This document shows, piece by piece, positions 40,301 to 49,135 of a stretch of 64,000 nucleotides of DNA; positions within the stretch are counted from its first letter, which is position 1, and each line of letters begins with the position of its first letter. Both the position numbers and the translations under genes were made by a program. Origin of the DNA: Piezodorus guildinii (Eukaryota; Arthropoda; Insecta; Hemiptera; Pentatomidae); NCBI GenBank assembly GCA_023052935.1, contig CM041292.1:94285169-94349168 (forward strand). The letters are read 5' to 3'. A model generated the notes under the pieces. It was not told the origin of the DNA, made no database searches, and worked only from the letters and a program-made list of their open reading frames with translations.

Positions 40301-43300
40301 GTCGAGACAACATAGTGGCAGAATACATCAACGCGGGAGGCCCAGAGTTAGTCAGAGCCCTACAACTTCTTTTCCAAAAAGCTTGGAATGAGAAGAGGAT
40401 CCCAACGGAATAGGAATACAACGTTATCATTCCGATACACAAGAAAGGGTCCCAGACAGAATGCTCAAATTATCGCCCTATCACCAACAATCTACAAACT
40501 TTATACGTCTATTCTGGAGGGAAGGGTAAGACCCCTAGTGGAGCACCTCATCGGAGAAGAACATACCAGGTTCAGACCAGGACGGCAAACCCAGGATCAC
40601 ATTTTCTCTTTGCGAAATGTTCTCCTGAAATCTTGGGATAGAGACAAAAGTATGTATCTCGCCTTCCTTGACCTCAAAGCAGCGTTCGACTCCTTCCAAG
40701 AAATGAAATATGGGAGGCTTTCAGAGTTAAGAATGTCCCAAGGAGCTTGGCGGAAGTCATTATATCCATATATCAAGAACCAAAAGGAGTAGTAAGGCTG
40801 AACGGACAGGAGTCAGATGTCTTTAGCATAGCAAGGAGGGGTCAAACAAGGGAACTGTTTAAGCCCTTCGCTATTCTAGCTCTACATGGATGGAGTAGCA
40901 ACCATATGTAAAAGAAGAACGGAGAGGACCTTCCTGGGCCATAGAAACCTTCGCCCAGTAGTGATTCAACTTCTCCTCTACACGGATGACATTTTTCTTG
41001 TGGTGGAAAACGTAGATAAATTACAGCAAGCGGTAACTGAATGGCAGGAAGAGCTTAGCTGAAAAGGAATGAAGATAAATACCAGTAAAAGCAAGATTCT
41101 ACAAGTGGGAAGGCAAGCGGAAGATGTCCATATATACTGTAACGTAGTGGAAATGGAAGTGGTTACGGATTTCACCTACCTCGGCACAGTAATAGAAAAA
41201 TGTGGGAAAGTAGACTCAGAAATATCAAATAGAATCAGGAAGGCAAATGCAGTTTATTATCAGATATGCAATACTGTAGTAGGGAAGCGAGAGATGGGTA
41301 GAGGTGTTAAGCTCCATATCTTTGCCTATACTGCCTATATGGAGCTGAAAGCTGGATATTGACTGGCAGGAGAGCAGAGTCACAGCTGCTGAAATAAAGT
41401 TCTTGCGAAGAATAGTGGGCAAGACAAGAAAGATCGTGTCAGGAATGAGCGGATACGCCAAGAACTGGAGGTGGTACCGTTATTGGAAACTCTGCAAACC
41501 CACCAGCTGAAGTGGTTCGGCCACATTATTAGAATGGAGGATCACAGAGATCCTCTAAAAACCATGGATTGCGTGCCAGATGGGAGAAGGCCTCGGAGGC
41601 GACCAAGGATGTCCTATCTGGAGTACGTCGACAAGCTTTACAGAGGAAGAGGGAAAGATCTCCACCAGGCCCGAAACCTAGCTGGGAATAGAGAGGATTG
41701 GAGCTGGTGGCTGAACGCTCCCCTACGCTGATACGGCACTACAGGAAGAAGCAAAATATATAACAAATAATAAGACAAAAGTTGGTATTAAACATTAAAA
41801 TTTCTTTGCCAAAGATCTTTTATAAAACAAGGAGAGCAATTAATTGTACATGTGATTCTCCACCAAGAACATTTCTTTTACCTTCTTATTTATACAGATC
41901 GAATTAGATAAAGGAATGTTTATAAAACTTCTTATCATCATAATTAGGTCCTTCATTCTATATTTTATAAATAGGTAATAAATAGATCTGCAAAAGTTTA
42001 TTTTTTTTTACTTAAAAAACTACAAGTACTGAAGACCACTAGAAACAGTGGTACATAACTCAAAGATAGAAATGGGGTTAATTAAATATCTGTCATTTTT
42101 TTATAACTTAAAATCAAGAGCTATATTAGAAATATAAATATTTTTATTAAAATTTAGTTTACAGTTTAAAAAATTACAAGTATAAATCATATAAGTATAT
42201 TTACCAGCATCAGATGAATATTATCAATTGAAATATTTACTGGAATTTTAGTACTTTCAGCAGATTTTGTTTTTGACAATACTGAACACTCTAGGTACAT
42301 GGACAGGTCTCTGTATACTTCCGACTTATCTTTTGTTAGCTAGAAAAAAAAAAAAAAAAGGAATATAAATAAAATCAATTACATCTTAAACAGAACTAAT
42401 AATAATATATTAATCTCTCTACCAGTCAATATTTTTTTTTTTTTTTAATCTGGTGCATGCAACACACAGACTTGCACTTTCCTCTGTTGTTAAAATAAAT
42501 TTAAGATTTTTAAACAGGTATGAAAAAAAACTGGTTATTGAATTCTTTCAACTTATATATTTACCCATTCTTTATCAATGCAAACAAGATTATATATTGT
42601 AATATACCCATTTTTTATAATTATAGTGGTTATTAATTTATATATTTGTTGTTGAGTTAGGCAGGCTAACAATAAGGCAAAAGGTAAATTTTGAATAACA
42701 GCTCTTATTTGTTTGTTTGTAAACATAACCTCCATTTTGGATGCAAGGGACATCCCAGGTAAAAACCCAGGTAGAAGAAAGATACCTGGTGATAGCGAGT
42801 TTTGAGTGGAGAGCTGGGGAGGTAGGAGTTGCTGTCTGAATATAAAGAAACATTGTTAGCCTGCCTGCATATTGTTTGTATTATGTTTGTAAGTTATTAT
42901 TATAATTAAAAAGTTAAATAATAAAAATGTGCCTGATTGTCAAGAACCCATACTATACCCTGAGAGATAAAATGAATATTAATTAAGTAAATATTATGAA
43001 TTAATTTTTTTCTTAAAAGAATATTATTTTAAAAATAAGCTTATTATAATATTTATGGTTAAGAAGAATGGAAAAAGATGTTGAAAATAAAAAAAGAATA
43101 GTACAAAGATCACGGTTATCTTAAATAGAGTACTCTGGAGCAAACAGCTGTTGTTCTCTTCGAAACAAAAAATATACCATTCCTTCCTCTCAGAGACCAC
43201 GTTATATGGAGTAGAAACATGGACAGTGTCAAAGTCATTTAAAAAGAAATTATTGGCTCTGGAAATGGACTTCTGAAAAAGAGACTGAGGCATATGTAAG

Positions 43301-45251
43301 CTAAATAGAATTCCAAATGTGGAAATAAGGATAAAAGTAGGGGCTGAGCTGAACATCTGTAATGAAATTTCAAAGAAGAGACTCATATGACATGGACATA
43401 TCATGAGGATAAAGGAAACACGTTTGCTGCTTATACTGTTAAAGCATTAAGAGCCAAAGGCAAAGAAGACTCAACAAATTGTGGATAGAGGATATAAGAG
43501 AGGACATGGCAGCCAGAAGTTTGATGGAGGAGGACTGCAGGAATAGTGGAGAGTGGATGTTCTAAGTTTTGGTATGTGATGCAAGTAGCAGAATCGGAAA
43601 TAAAAAAATATATCTCAAGAGTTTTCAATATCATGTCTTATTTAACTGTATTATTTATGAGTAATATTGATATTAATTAATTATATCTTTAATTCATCCA
43701 TGGAAATGAGGTCAATACTTCCTTGGGACTAAATGAGACCTGATATATCTATTGTAATAAGATAATTAAAATTTGGAAACAAAGATAAAATTGAAAAACC
43801 ACATTAATATTTATAAATATTTTTAGTACCTAAAAATGAACTATTGGGTTGTCCGAAATGTTCATAGAGATTTTTAAAATAAAATTTACCTTTTATTTTG
43901 TCTACTGAAAATGAATCACAAAGCTAATGTTTATTTATATGCCTTTAATCCTTGGATGAATTATATTTACACACTGAATTAGTCTTTATTAAGGCTCAGT
44001 AGTGTAGTTTATTGCAAACCAACATGAGTTACGATTCAGTTCATTTTCGTCATATTATGCTATTATTTTTTATAACAGAGAAAAAGGCTTAACTGTAAGA
44101 AAGATTCGTGATGTGTATGGCAGCGATTCAATTGCAGATAGCACAGTTCAGAAGTGGTTTTCCCAGTTTAGATCAGGAGATTTCAATTTGGAAGACCAGC
44201 CCCGGGCTGGCCTAACTTCAACTCTTGACTTCGAGGATATTATGACCGTCATCACAAACAATCTATGAATTACTGCCTGTGAGATAGCTGCGGAGTTAAG
44301 AGCCTGCTAATCGACCGTATTTGATCACCTAAATAAGGCCAGGTACATCTGTCGTTGACATTTGGGTTCCCATGAGCTCAGTGAAAGGAACCTTATTCAA
44401 ATGATTTCATGTTTTGATTTGCTGCTGGGAAAAAAATGTGGAGGATCCATTTTTGAAAATAGTTGTTCACGAAAAATGGGTTCTCTACAGCAACACCAGC
44501 CGAAAAAAATTATAGGGGTTGCCTGGAACGACACCGCTTGCAACACCAGAGGCAGGCTGGCATCCAAGAAAGGTGATGCTCAGTATTTGGTGGGATTCAA
44601 AGGGAGCCATACATTTTGAGCTCCTTCCACAAAACCAAACTATAAATAGGGACTTTTACTGTGCCTAGTTAGATCGATTGAAGGCAGCAATCGGCCAGAG
44701 TTGGCAAATCGGAAAGGAGTGCTATTCCATCAAAACTCCACTAGGCCCCATGCGTCTTCAAGGACTTGGCAAAAGTTGTCAAGCTTCAGATGGGAGGTTT
44801 TACCTCACCTGCCATACTCTCCTGACATTGCTCCTTTGGATTTCCATCTTTTCTGTTCCCATCCAAAATTTTCTAAAGAGAGAAATCCTACTCTTCAGGA
44901 AGATGTCAAAATGGACCTTCTATTGTTCTTCAAGAGTAAGGAGAGTGATTTTTGAAATAAAAGGGATAATGTAACTTCCAAGCCAATTGAGAAAAGGGTA
45001 ACCGCTAAAGTGGTAACATATTTGAAGATAAAATTTAGATAAATTTTAAGCTGTTATCAAATTTTAATTTTTGTCCAAATTTCTCTTACAAATTATTCCA
45101 GACAACCCAATATTAAGATAGGACAAAAATTGAGATTTGTAAAAAAAATAAAAATTACATAATATAATATATATAATACAAATGATTCAATTATATCATA
45201 ATATCATACATATATATAATATATATACTATATAATATATATATATATATA

Positions 45252-45301
<50 letters not shown>

Positions 45302-45317
45302 TATATATACATATATA

Positions 45318-45348
<31 letters not shown>

Positions 45349-45356
45349 ATATATAT

Positions 45357-45423
<67 letters not shown>

Positions 45424-46286
45424 TATACATATTTTTTTTTATCATGGATAAATATAAGCACATATAGCAAAAAAACAACACAAGTGTATTGGTACAATAG
45501 AAAATCTTTATTACATTCATGCAAATTTCTCGAAGATGCTCCAATTCCTGCTCTGCAGTAATAGCTCTATGCCTCAAACAACATATTTCTTCTTGGGCCA
45601 TGGTGTATCTGCTTTCCAATTTGGCAAGCTGAATGAAAAGACCATTTGATATTAAATATTTATTTCATAAATCAACTAACCAATAAAAGATACTTTGGAT
45701 AGAAAAAAATTATTTTTCATTCTAGAAAACAAAAATGAAAAAACTGAATATGATGAAAAAAAAGAAGAAAGAAATTTGAAAAACAACTAAACTGTTTTCA
45801 TTCTTGTTAAATGGTATGTATCATGTATATGCACTTATAATAACACTGAATGGATTAGATAGCTGGGTATTTTCAGGACTTCTGTAATTTGCAAAAGATT
45901 TTTTATATTGGTTCATTCACAAACCATTAAAATGTAATTGATGCATTAGAAAGCCTAAAAAGAGAAATTTTATTCAAGGTAAGCTTATGTCTAAAATATT
46001 ATGGACTCAATATTAAAAAAAAAAAAGTTTTGTTTACTTGGGTCTGTAACACAGCAATTGTGTCTTCTCGAGCAGCTTCTGCTTGTCTTGAGTCTTCTAG
46101 CTCATACTGAAGTCGTTCAGCAGTTCCAAGAAGAGATGCAGCTTTTTCTTCTAATTTTCCTTTCTCGACAGTAGCCTCTATTAAATAGTTGTGGAACATA
46201 CCTTTTTGTAACTGCAGAAATAGAGATATCACAATTTAGATATATAAAAAAAGTTTTATTGTCAATATAATGAAAATAACAATTGT

Positions 46287-46348
<62 letters not shown>

Positions 46349-47306
46349 ACACAAACATATAGACTCCTGAAATCATGGTCTTATAGTTGACAAGCTACTA
46401 AAGAAAATTCAAGTAAGTAAAATGACATTTCAGATTAATATATTGGAATATTTAAACAGAAAACTTCTTTGGACTATGTTCTTAGTTGAAAAAACAAATG
46501 CAATATTTTTAACATTCTTCAATAGATGACAGAAAGCACAACACCACAAAAAGTAATAATAAATAAAAAAAAAAAGGGAAAAATATACCTAAAATCTATT
46601 GAAAAAATAAAATTAACTAACACAATTGAGAAAAGCAAATGATTATGTACATATATTAAAATAAAAAAAAAATCAAGCGAACTATCAAACATACAGAAGA
46701 AAAAACTAAAGACAAAGGGAAGTGAAAGGAAGAGAAAGCAGGGAGCACAACACTAAAGGAATACTAATTATATTCCTAGGAAACAGCACCTTTGGTGAAC
46801 GCTTTGGTGTGTCTGAGGCACTGGCTGTTTCAGCCTCACTACTTCCAGGTGGGCTTGATATAACTAGAAAACACATTCTTCAATTTAGCAGATACGATCT
46901 TTCAGACAATGCCAAACAAACAAAACAGAAATACTAAATTGTAGATTTAAAGTCATATATTTAAGCAATATGTATTTTTTATTTAATAATATTTTATTTT
47001 AAATAGCTTAAAGAATTGATTATTAATAAAACATATGTGAATAAACAAACAAATAGTGATAATTATCTTATAATGAGAATTTCAATTCACAATTAATTAA
47101 ATAGAAAATGTTAAAGTCGTTTTATTTTTATTATATTAATAATATTACAAAGTTAATAATATTATTAATTATTTTTGTATTCCAGATTTATTTGCTATAG
47201 TATAACCCATATTTTTATGAATCATTCAACATAAAAAGTAATTAAAATCTCAATCAGCATACCTCCTTGTGCAGTCTTAGAAGTCCCTGGCGTGGCAGCA
47301 TCATTC
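25261..47306 (-). CDS. Coiled-coil protein, ANKRD26/CCDC144-like C-terminal part (14 exons, 5' incomplete)
   Basis: Fourteen minus-strand exons join with consistent phases and give 587 residues to a TAA stop at 25,261-25,263. In vertebrates this family acts at centriolar distal appendages and in signalling; that is family knowledge, not shown here. Most of the product is charged heptad-rich coiled coil. The N-terminal visible part is a Ser/Pro/Thr-rich linker (SSPPGSSEAETASAS), followed by coiled coils. The segment across exons 10-12 (VRQEVILESESKLSAKL, IKLEKMRENSEFSIKQQFEN, EERLFRSKFGELETELK) parallels the ARQEI...KLEQ.RENS...SEL arrangement I know from the ANKRD26 C-terminus. Introns contain many transposons. 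Upstream exons are missing from the view: the first visible exon begins inside a codon. Another long coiled-coil family cannot be excluded. Confidence 0.75.
25550..25690 (-). mobile_element. Penelope-like pLTR fragment in intron
   Basis: This is about 140 bp closely matching one end of the pLTRs at 58,291, 60,409 and 63,259, starting TGTGGATATAATTAGTCGAC and ending just past the hammerhead-like core (25,659-25,687, minus sense). It is somewhat more diverged than the other three. It lies in the last intron of the coiled-coil gene. Confidence 0.85.
25772..25893 (-). CDS. Coiled-coil gene, exon 13
   Basis: This 122-bp exon completes a Ser codon, then reads QSNEDIENKLVISPSFEKKD and ends QQKEELNILKKSE plus one base. 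Acceptor TTTTCAG, donor GTAAAT. Confidence 0.75.
25949..26481. mobile_element. piggyBac-type MITE
   Basis: The 533-bp element is flanked by TTAA on each side (25,949-25,952 and 26,478-26,481), the piggyBac target. Terminal repeats read CCCTTACCACTCCA at the left and the inverse CCCTAACCACTCCA at the right. Inside, on the minus strand near 26,215, MEEDFEVSESKDEF opens an acidic frame of 26 codons that ends in a stop, resembling the acidic start of piggyBac transposases. The rest of the transposase is absent. Confidence 0.75.
26733..26870 (+). repeat. Dispersed repeat family D, diverged copy
   Basis: The plus strand shows the family pattern in weak form: a GTAAAGAAAAGTGT block, then TTTTCAACAGAAATACATG, then CTGAGTCCAAG. 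These correspond in order to parts of the 27,405-27,780 copy read on its minus strand. Confidence 0.4.
27108..27154. repeat. Perfect 18-bp hairpin
   Basis: GAGAGTCACAACAATGGT and its exact inverse are separated by 11 bases. Just downstream is CCTGAAGAGGGC...GCAAAACGTCGGC, which looks like a decayed Penelope-type pLTR of another family. Confidence 0.8.
27405..27780 (-). repeat. Dispersed repeat family D, copy 2
   Basis: On the minus strand this begins ATATATAGTAAGGGAAAGTA and shares GAGTCCAAATAAACAAGTCC and GTGTGTG blocks with the plus-strand copy at 32,757. A 70-codon frame on the opposite strand is not taken as a gene. Confidence 0.6.
27948..28059 (-). CDS. Coiled-coil gene, exon 12
   Basis: This 112-bp exon reads EKEAEERLFRSKFGELETEL and KKNLEAKQNSDNYQSDL plus two bases. 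Coiled coil. Acceptor TTTCTAG, donor GTAACA. Confidence 0.78.
28160..28470 (+). mobile_element. LINE C-terminal fragment, decayed
   Basis: The plus frame 28,215-28,430 reads MGNEAISKKLLIKPVIGKIR and REIPRLVWFHGLTEDAKS. This parallels the M..R.PK..L...GKR.RGRP.LRW.D...D pattern of LINE C-termini. It lacks the usual GRP basic motif, so the assignment is weak. Confidence 0.4.
29130..29253 (-). CDS. Coiled-coil gene, exon 11
   Basis: This 124-bp exon begins MQEQIKLEKMRENSEFSIKQ and ends TELGKIQSALK plus one base. The KLE..RENS...S...Q.E pattern is the most telling part of the ANKRD26 resemblance. Acceptor TTTTAG, donor GTGATT. Confidence 0.8.
29694..29888 (-). CDS. Coiled-coil gene, exon 10
   Basis: This 65-codon exon begins QRIDTGHLDSIQQKLVKEF and includes LEKVRQEVILESESKLSAKL, ending MIQGQ. 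The RQE...KL...Q stretch is the start of the ANKRD26-like match. Acceptor TTTCAG, donor GTATGT. Confidence 0.8.
30215..31235 (+). mobile_element. RTE-like LINE, 5'-truncated copy in intron
   Basis: This matches the 3' half of the LINE at 38,780-41,750. It reads EKGVKQGDSLSPLLFIVYID (RT motif B region), a frameshift, then DDIVLLTESLEQLQQAV (YADD-box equivalent), VTDSMYLGTVISR, LLYGAESW, and the C-terminal LGWYGHVCQMD, GRRPRGRPRT. It ends near an AAATAAATAA tail. Stops and shifts break it, and it sits in the intron between exons 10 and 9 of the coiled-coil gene. Confidence 0.85.
31260..31349 (-). CDS. Coiled-coil gene, exon 9 (GC-AG donor candidate)
   Basis: This 30-codon exon runs from VSDIEQKLKIEIAKREILEN to KRLLSEVQ. 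Acceptor TTTTTAG. The best donor is CAG|GCAAGT, a GC donor in otherwise perfect context. A GT donor six bases earlier (GAA|GTACAG) would also keep phase 0 but lose VQ. Confidence 0.72.
31854..32752 (+). mobile_element. Mariner deletion derivative, copy 2
   Basis: This 899-bp element has the same TTGGGTTGATGCAAA terminal repeats and TA flanks as the copy at 11,966-12,854, in opposite orientation. The internal deletion is identical, so both descend from one deleted parent. The intron of the coiled-coil gene hosts it. Confidence 0.95.
31935..32675 (+). CDS. Internally deleted mariner transposase, open frame
   Basis: A 246-codon frame remains open through an element whose full-length relatives encode about 345 residues. 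It keeps the paired HTH DNA-binding half (CDFRQIYFYEFKLGRSAAQT, NECTVQRWFQKF) and the end of the catalytic domain with Asp 2 (HDNARPHVAQ) and Asp 3 (YSPDLSPTDFHFF). It lacks the stretch with Asp 1 and the WVPH linker region: the deletion joins AAELGTQKL to CLALMNRKGP. If translated it should bind terminal repeats but not cut. The start at 31,935 lies just inside the terminal repeat; the methionine before SKCDFRQ (32,044) is an equally good start. Confidence 0.85.
   Translation: MIIIIPKQTLSNTLSFTMILFSKIVLFSVFKGLESKMSKCDFRQIYFYEFKLGRSAAQTARNINEVWGQGAINECTVQRWFQKFCRGDFDLEDKEGRGRHLALDNDQLRSKVEEDPTKTTREMAAELGTQKLQRLCLALMNRKGPILLHDNARPHVAQPTLRRLHELGYEVLQHPPYSPDLSPTDFHFFRHLDNFLREKNFQNQDDIENSFRDFIESRDSDFFSGGIRKLVERWQKCIDSDGNYFD
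32757..33720 (+). repeat. Dispersed repeat family D, longest copy
   Basis: This starts right after the mariner's TA with ATATATAGTAAGGGAAAGTA. Its first 300 bp match the minus-strand copies at 8,180 and 27,405. From 33,080 a unit of about 305-311 bp is repeated: GAACTTAAGAAC...GTTGGAA.GCTAA occurs at about 33,100 and 33,404, and CACCAGATTTTTTT closes units at 33,385 and 33,696. No coding frame. Confidence 0.65.
34046..34231 (-). CDS. Coiled-coil gene, exon 8
   Basis: This 62-codon, phase 0 exon begins with a Ser/Thr-rich linker DVSTSTASPRKFLSS, then returns to heptads (IALGALQNELSACRKLLETY), ending in a charged KSENKKNSESSK. Acceptor TTTTTAG, donor GTACTG. Confidence 0.8.
35706..36066 (+). 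repeat. tRNA-derived SINE, family C
   Basis: The head reads GCGCGGTCTAGTGGATA (A box) with a B box GGTTCGAATT at 35,763-35,772. A body of about 230 bp follows (CCTGGGGTATGGGAACCCTC) and a tail ending AACAAGAAGAAAT. It is GC-richer than its surroundings. It is in the intron between exons 8 and 7 of the coiled-coil gene. Confidence 0.75.
36668..36809 (-). CDS. Coiled-coil gene, exon 7
   Basis: This 142-bp exon completes an Arg codon, then reads YEECVAKLEMMDKKQDPRLL and EAQDTIATLKRTIAILQQEK. Acceptor CTGTTAG, donor GTATGT. Strong coiled coil. Confidence 0.8.
36820..38048. other. Intron, unrecognised possible repeat
   Basis: This is intron between exons 7 and 6. A minus-strand frame at 37,324-37,557 has an RT-like hint (LLIDFNTAYDFMLR), possibly a very old LINE remnant. 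This is not enough to call. Confidence 0.35.
38049..38224 (-). CDS. Coiled-coil gene, exon 6
   Basis: This 176-bp exon starts KHLEEEKKVEEEKNRRLVQH and ends with DTICWKE plus two bases of the next codon. Strong coiled coil. Acceptor TTTTCAG, donor GTAGTT. Confidence 0.8.
38778..41750 (+). mobile_element. RTE-like LINE, near full length, inactivated
   Basis: The GC-rich 5' leader begins near 38,778. The endonuclease domain starts with RLQTWNVRSLTGKEVEITEE (about 39,090), then LDILGLSEVKRKE, MEDLNARTGNEN, and SVIDYFIYSRD with IGSDHML near 39,800. The reverse transcriptase follows with KTGKVPGRDNIVAEY, RFRPGRQTQDHIF, AFLDLKAAFDS (motif A), LLYTDDIFLV (motif C) and VTDFTYLGTVIEK. The C-terminus reads LKWFGHIIRMEDHRDPLKTM and RRPRRRPRMSYLEY, ending at 41,731. 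Multiple stops and frameshifts divide it into at least seven open pieces. It fills the intron between exons 6 and 5 of the coiled-coil gene. Confidence 0.85.
39033..41731 (+). pseudogene. RTE-like endonuclease/reverse transcriptase pseudogene
   Basis: The open pieces 39,033-39,227, 39,287-39,481, 39,506-39,898 (endonuclease), 40,132-40,413, 40,388-40,792 (RT fingers and palm), 41,069-41,362 and 41,471-41,731 (thumb and C-terminus) together cover one polyprotein. Catalytic motifs are partly intact, but the frame is broken at least six times. Confidence 0.82.
42205..42339 (-). CDS. Coiled-coil gene, exon 5
   Basis: This 45-codon exon, phase 0, begins LTKDKSEVYRDLSMYLE and ends NISIDNIHLML. Its acceptor follows a strong pyrimidine tract ending CTAG; donor GTAAAT. 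It is less obviously coiled coil than its neighbours. Confidence 0.75.
42430..42535 (-). repeat. Repeat family D, end fragment
   Basis: The minus strand repeats the family's closing block: GAAAGTGCAAGTCTGTGTG... followed by the CACCAGATT-type terminus and a T-run. It is short and diverged. Confidence 0.4.
43130..43580 (+). mobile_element. LINE C-terminal fragment, decayed
   Basis: The plus strand reads TLYGVETWTVSKSFKKKLLA, then LEMDF, IPNVEIRIKVGAELNI, and HGHIMRIKETRLL. This follows the YGSECW...LLAFEMRFLR...GHVMRM order of LINE C-termini. Several stops interrupt it. It is in the intron between exons 5 and 4. Confidence 0.6.
43844..45110 (+). mobile_element. Mariner transposon, full length, degenerate
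   Basis: The 1,267-bp element has terminal repeats TTGGGTTGTC...GACAACCCAA, with TA on each side. Its size matches an intact mariner. The transposase is readable in pieces: KIRDVYGSDSIADSTVQKWF near 44,100, HELSERNLIQMISCFDLLLG near 44,365, and ANRKGVLFHQNSTRPHASS then YSPDIAPLDFHLF near 44,700-44,860. Asp 2 is replaced by Asn (HQNSTRPH) and frameshifts are present, so it is inactive. It is a different lineage from the two deletion derivatives. Confidence 0.88.
44095..44955 (+). pseudogene. Mariner transposase pseudogene
   Basis: Two main open pieces, 44,362-44,619 and 44,701-44,955, represent the middle and C-terminal catalytic domain, preceded by a broken HTH region from about 44,095. The HDNARPH motif is altered and internal stops occur. 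Confidence 0.8.
45160..45435. repeat. TA/TACATA microsatellite cluster
   Basis: About 275 bp of (TA)n is interrupted by AATATA and ACATATA variants. It begins 50 bp past the mariner's right end and stops about 80 bp from exon 4 of the coiled-coil gene. Confidence 0.95.
45515..45628 (-). CDS. Coiled-coil gene, exon 4
   Basis: This 38-codon exon reads LAKLESRYTMAQEEICCLRH then RAITAEQELEHLREICMN. Acceptor ATTCAG, donor GTAATA, phase 0. The intron begins only about 80 bp before a large TA-rich microsatellite. The long tyrosine/isoleucine frame running on past the donor is an artefact of that repeat. Confidence 0.78.
46038..46211 (-). CDS. Coiled-coil gene, exon 3
   Basis: This 174-bp, 58-codon exon is phase 0 at both ends. 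It begins LQKGMFHNYLIEATVEKGKL, continues EEKAASLLGTAERLQYELED, and ends AVLQTQ. Strong heptad pattern. Donor GTAAAC. Confidence 0.8.
46293..46345. repeat. (TA)n microsatellite in intron
   Basis: About 26 TA units lie in the intron between exons 3 and 2 of the coiled-coil gene. Confidence 0.95.
46790..46863 (-). CDS. Coiled-coil gene, exon 2
   Basis: This 74-bp exon encodes a Ser/Pro-rich linker ISSPPGSSEAETASASDTPK followed by RSPK. The acceptor is TTTCTAG; the donor AAAG|GTGCTG is acceptable. It is the least certain boundary because the donor is weak, but the phase fits both neighbours. Confidence 0.6.
47263..47306 (-). CDS. Coiled-coil gene, exon 1 visible
   Basis: This 44-bp exon has acceptor TTTTCCAG and donor GTATGC. 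One base completes an earlier codon, then it encodes NDAATPGTSKTAQG. It joins in phase to the next exon. The composition suggests a disordered linker. Confidence 0.6.
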
Positions 47307-47309
47307 CTG

Positions 47310-48430
47310 GAAAATAAAATCAGAATTATTTTTTTTTTATAATTCATAATAATATGATTAATAAAATTTACCAGGTGTTTTAATTTTTTTTTTTGTATTT
47401 CGCTAACTGAAATTTTTCTTAATACGATAGATTAAAATTTTCCTACAATTTAGTCAAAAAAATTGAAAAATAAAATCCAAAATGGCTGAGAGAAGCCCAC
47501 TCCAACAAGAGCGTTATAAGGAACACATAAAAAATGTAACTTGACATTTCACTTGGGTTTATGAATAGCAATCTAGATGTATCTGAGGCCATGTGTAATT
47601 TGAATTTTGAACTTATGTGAATAAGTTCAAAAATTCAAACATGTCCAGAGGAACAGTTATAAAAATCCCATTATAATCCATATTTAAAGCTTTTATGAAT
47701 GAAGTAATTTTGAATTGTTTTTTCTCTAATTGGCATTTTTTTTGTACGCCAATACTAAAAGATACAAATACCAGTTGGTTATTTAAATATGTTTAGCATA
47801 GTCATGTAATTTAATATTTTGATAACACAATTTATATAAGCTTTTACCAGCGGCTTTAATAATTAAAGACTACACTAATTATAATCTATGCTCTTTTGGA
47901 TAATTAAACATTACTATAGCTGATAGTTGATTTCAATGAATTATACAAAAGTTTAAATCAAGACCCATGTGTAGCAATAACACATTTGTGATAATTAACT
48001 TTTACAATTAATTAGATTTCTATTACTATTATTATTACTTACTAATAATAAAATCAAGAAAGATTACCACTTAATTTCAGATAAATAATAATTCAAATTA
48101 AGGTTAGAGTTGTTCTATCTTTGGAATATAAATAATAACCATCAAAACTCATAGTAATTTATTCATTCAGTTTAAAAAACGTCTCAGACTTCTATTACCA
48201 AAATTCATGATTAAATAATATTACCATTTAACTTGTGAAATAAGGAGATTAACTACCCTTAAAATTGTAGTTAATGGGTTGTAATAAATATATTTATTTT
48301 TCACATGTATTCGTATATGCTATTTCTAATTTTCTTTTCTTTTTTTTTTACTATCTTCTTTTTTAATCATTAGCAAAATAAAATTTACTTAACTACATTG
48401 TCATTTATGCATATGTATATGTATTTATTA
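47310..48430. other. AT-rich DNA upstream of visible exon 1, nothing recognised
   Basis: No exon with a matching phase was found for the coiled-coil gene, and no first exon for the plus-strand CFAP97-like gene. The stretch is plain AT-rich DNA. Confidence 0.45.
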
Positions 48431-48449
48431 TGTTAGATTGTTTAATTAT

Positions 48450-49135
48450 AATAAATACCAGCAAAAGCAAGATACTACAAGTGGGAAAGCAAGTGGAAGA
48501 TTTCCATATATACTGTAACGGAGAGGGTAGTGGAAGTGGTTACGGATTTCACCTACCTTGGCACAGTAATAGAAAAATCTGGGAAAGTAGACTCAGAAAT
48601 ATCAAATAGAATCAGAAATGCAAATGCAGTCAACTGTCAGATATGCAATACATATAGCAGATAAAATAGTGGAAATTCAATAACCCCTTGGCAGCCCAAT
48701 TATGGTGAGTCAACAAAGCCAACTGCAGGACCTTCAAGAAGTGACCAGGGAGCAGCCATTTAGCATCTTACTGCTGAATTAGCCACAGTCAAACCACCAG
48801 GACGGGTCTGCGGGTTAGCAAGCCAAGTAGCCAAAATTGCAGGTGCTCAATGAACAAAAGTAGGTGTCTAGGCTTCCATCAGGAATCAGGAAGGCAAATG
48901 GAGTCTACTATCAGATATTCAATACTGTAATAGGGAAGCAAGAGGTGGGTAGAGGTGTTAAGCTCCATATCTACATCCAAGGATGTCCTACCTGGAGTGC
49001 ATTGACAAGAATAAAGAATAAATAAATTATTCTTTGCAGAGGAAGAGGGAAAGATCTCTGCCAGGTCAGGAACCTGGAGCCGGTGGGTAAACGCTCTCCT
49101 ACACTGATACGGCACTTATAGGGAGAAGCAAAAGA
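48450..49135 (+). mobile_element. RTE-like LINE fragments split by a Gypsy gag piece
   Basis: 48,450-48,650 closely matches 41,078-41,270 (NTSKSKILQVGKQ, VTDFTYLGTVIEKSGK). At 48,886 the RIRKANGVYYQI segment starts again and runs to the C-terminus with the same TGATACGGCACT tail near 49,105. Between them, 48,652-48,870 reads as Gypsy gag-like sequence. The partial repetition of the RIR.ANAV segment on both sides suggests two separate truncated copies or a duplication at the junction. Confidence 0.65.
48652..48870 (+). mobile_element. Ty3/Gypsy gag fragment, downstream piece
   Basis: A shifted frame reads ADKIVEIQ then VSQQSQLQDLQEVTREQPF, continuing the gag seen at 49,895-50,175. The first 45 bp are the same as 50,125-50,169. 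Confidence 0.5.

Noticed and set aside
45191..45619. 142-codon frame rich in Tyr and Ile
   Set aside because: Only its first 38 residues are exon 4. The rest is read-through of a TA microsatellite past a good splice donor.
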